Source: Streptosporangium sp. NBC_01755 (lineage in GTDB: Bacteria > Actinomycetota > Actinomycetes > Streptosporangiales > Streptosporangiaceae). From it: a stretch of 64,000 bases of DNA. Numbering within the stretch: the first letter of the stretch is position 1; each line of letters opens with the position of its first letter. Below the pieces are notes generated by a model that made no database searches, was not told the origin of the DNA, and saw only the letters and a list, made by a program, of their open reading frames with translations. Positions 63,188 to 64,000 of the stretch are shown piece after piece. The stretch covers positions 5,642,001-5,706,000 of the forward strand of contig NZ_CP109131.1 of NCBI RefSeq assembly GCF_035917995.1. The letters run 5' to 3'. A program made the position numbers and the translations under genes.

Positions 63188-64000
63188 TCAGATCAGACGA
63201 CGGGCTCCCGCTGCCGGAGTCGCCGGGTAGATCTCCGGTGCGGCCCAGCCGCGCTCGGCGTAGGCGCGGGTAACGGATTCCCGCACGGACTCCACCCGCT
63301 CGTCGGTGACCAGTGCGATCGCCGAGCCGCCGAACCCGCCGCCGGTCATCCGAGCTCCCCGGGCACCACCCCTGACCGCCGACTCCACGGCCACGTCCAA
63401 CTCGGCGCAGGACACCTCGAACTGGTCGCGCAGCGACAGGTGGGAGGCGTTCAGCAGGGCGCCGATCTCCCGTACCGCCCCGGCCCGCAGCAGCCCGATC
63501 ACCGCCTCGACCCGGTGGTTCTCGGTCACCACGTGCTGGGTGCGCCTGCGCTCGTCACCGCTCAGCCTGGCGAGGGCGCCACCCAGGTCGGTGACGTCGC
63601 GCAGCGCGTCGACGCCCAGGTGCTTCGCGGCGTTCTCGCAGTCACGGCGGCGGCGGGCGTACTGCCCGTCGGCGAGCTCGTGGTGCACTCCGGTGTTGAT
63701 GATGAGCAACTGGAGGCCGTGGCTCGCCAGGTCGAACGGGATGTTCCTGGTGCCGAGGCTTCGGCAGTCCATGAACAGGGCCTTCCCCTCTTCGCCGAGC
63801 GCCGAGGCCGCCTGGTCCATGATCCCGCACGGTATGCCCACGAAGTCGTTCTCGGCCTTCTGTGCGGCCAGCGCGATCTCCATCTTGGTGAGGCCGAGCC
63901 CGTACAACTCGTTCAGCGCCGTGCCGACGACCACCTCCAGCGCCGCGCTCGACGACAGCCCCGCTCCCTGCGGCACGTCCCCGCCGATCACCACGTCCGC
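63188..64000 (-). CDS. galK: Galactokinase (5' part beyond the window)
   Basis: Phosphorylates galactose for the Leloir pathway. The C-terminal 268 or more residues are visible: IGGDVPQGAGLSSSAALEVV is the ATP-binding GHMP motif, GIMDQAASALG and FMDCRSLGTRNIPFD form the sugar site, and GARMTGGGFGGSAIALV is GHMP motif 3. The frame stays open to the window edge. The 125 bp between it and metG hold nothing clear. Confidence 0.95.
   Translation of the reverse strand, partial: ADVVIGGDVPQGAGLSSSAALEVVVGTALNELYGLGLTKMEIALAAQKAENDFVGIPCGIMDQAASALGEEGKALFMDCRSLGTRNIPFDLASHGLQLLIINTGVHHELADGQYARRRRDCENAAKHLGVDALRDVTDLGGALARLSGDERRRTQHVVTENHRVEAVIGLLRAGAVREIGALLNASHLSLRDQFEVSCAELDVAVESAVRGGARGARMTGGGFGGSAIALVTDERVESVRESVTRAYAERGWAAPEIYPATPAAGARRLI

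Overview
This window is high-GC actinomycete chromosome. The marks are GTG and TTG starts, many stop/start overlaps of the ATGA or GTGA kind, several probable leaderless promoters, a CGNR zinc-finger gene and the XRE/DUF397 gene pair. Gene content and local order (hrdA-like sigma, dnaG, dgt, ppdK, glyS, znuABC, zur, uppS, recO, leuA) resemble what I remember of the Streptomyces core. The rest suggests a member of the Streptosporangiaceae or a relative; no genus was established by a search.

Layout. 1-4.6 kb (minus): urease ureABCFG and the start of ureD. 4.9-9.6 kb (plus): the urea ABC transporter urtABCDE, divergent from urease. 9.7-12.5 kb: a membrane-anchored solute-binding-like protein, an unknown membrane protein and a DUF2630 protein. 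12.6-14.5 kb: leuA behind a leucine-rich leader peptide and hairpin. 14.8-15.6 kb: a secreted subtilisin-inhibitor-like protein with a proline-rich arm. 16-23 kb: an accessory and decay region holding remnants of several genes, an AbiEi/AbiEii pair with a 40-bp palindromic operator, and a large DUF262/DUF1524/RAMA restriction-like protein. 23-34.8 kb: TetR and partners, a glutamate dehydrogenase-family enzyme, PhoD, an Lrp-rocD-ddaH arginine module, a CDP-alcohol phosphatidyltransferase, recO and uppS. 34.9-39.4 kb: CGNR protein and zur-znuBCA with a clear Zur box. 39.5-53.4 kb: glyS, a response regulator, ppdK, dgt, dnaG, a sigma factor, a glycoside hydrolase and small genes. 53.5 kb: tRNA-Asn. 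53.9-59.2 kb: a nitric oxide synthase oxygenase, then a guanidine-I (ykkC) riboswitch leading a guanidine-hydrolase-like enzyme and an ABC transporter. 59.3-61.1 kb: repeats, remnants and a SAM-IV riboswitch. 61.3-63.1 kb: an unusual metG. 63.2 kb to the end: galK, partial.

How it works together. Nitrogen metabolism of guanidino compounds and urea is the theme. The riboswitch operon should import guanidine and hydrolyse it to urea and ammonia. UrtABCDE imports urea and urease splits it. DdaH and RocD process arginine-derived compounds, and the NOS oxygenase uses arginine directly. These modules are tens of kilobases apart, so a functional link is inference.

Two other signals stand out. First, the window carries many unrelated short tandem-repeat arrays (periods 6 to 63 bp). 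Most lie at gene 3' ends or terminators, and one array repeats the left arm of the ppdK terminator six times. Second, gene decay clusters at 16-20.6 kb and 59.4-61.1 kb: amber codons, frameshifts, internal deletions and 3'-end fragments.
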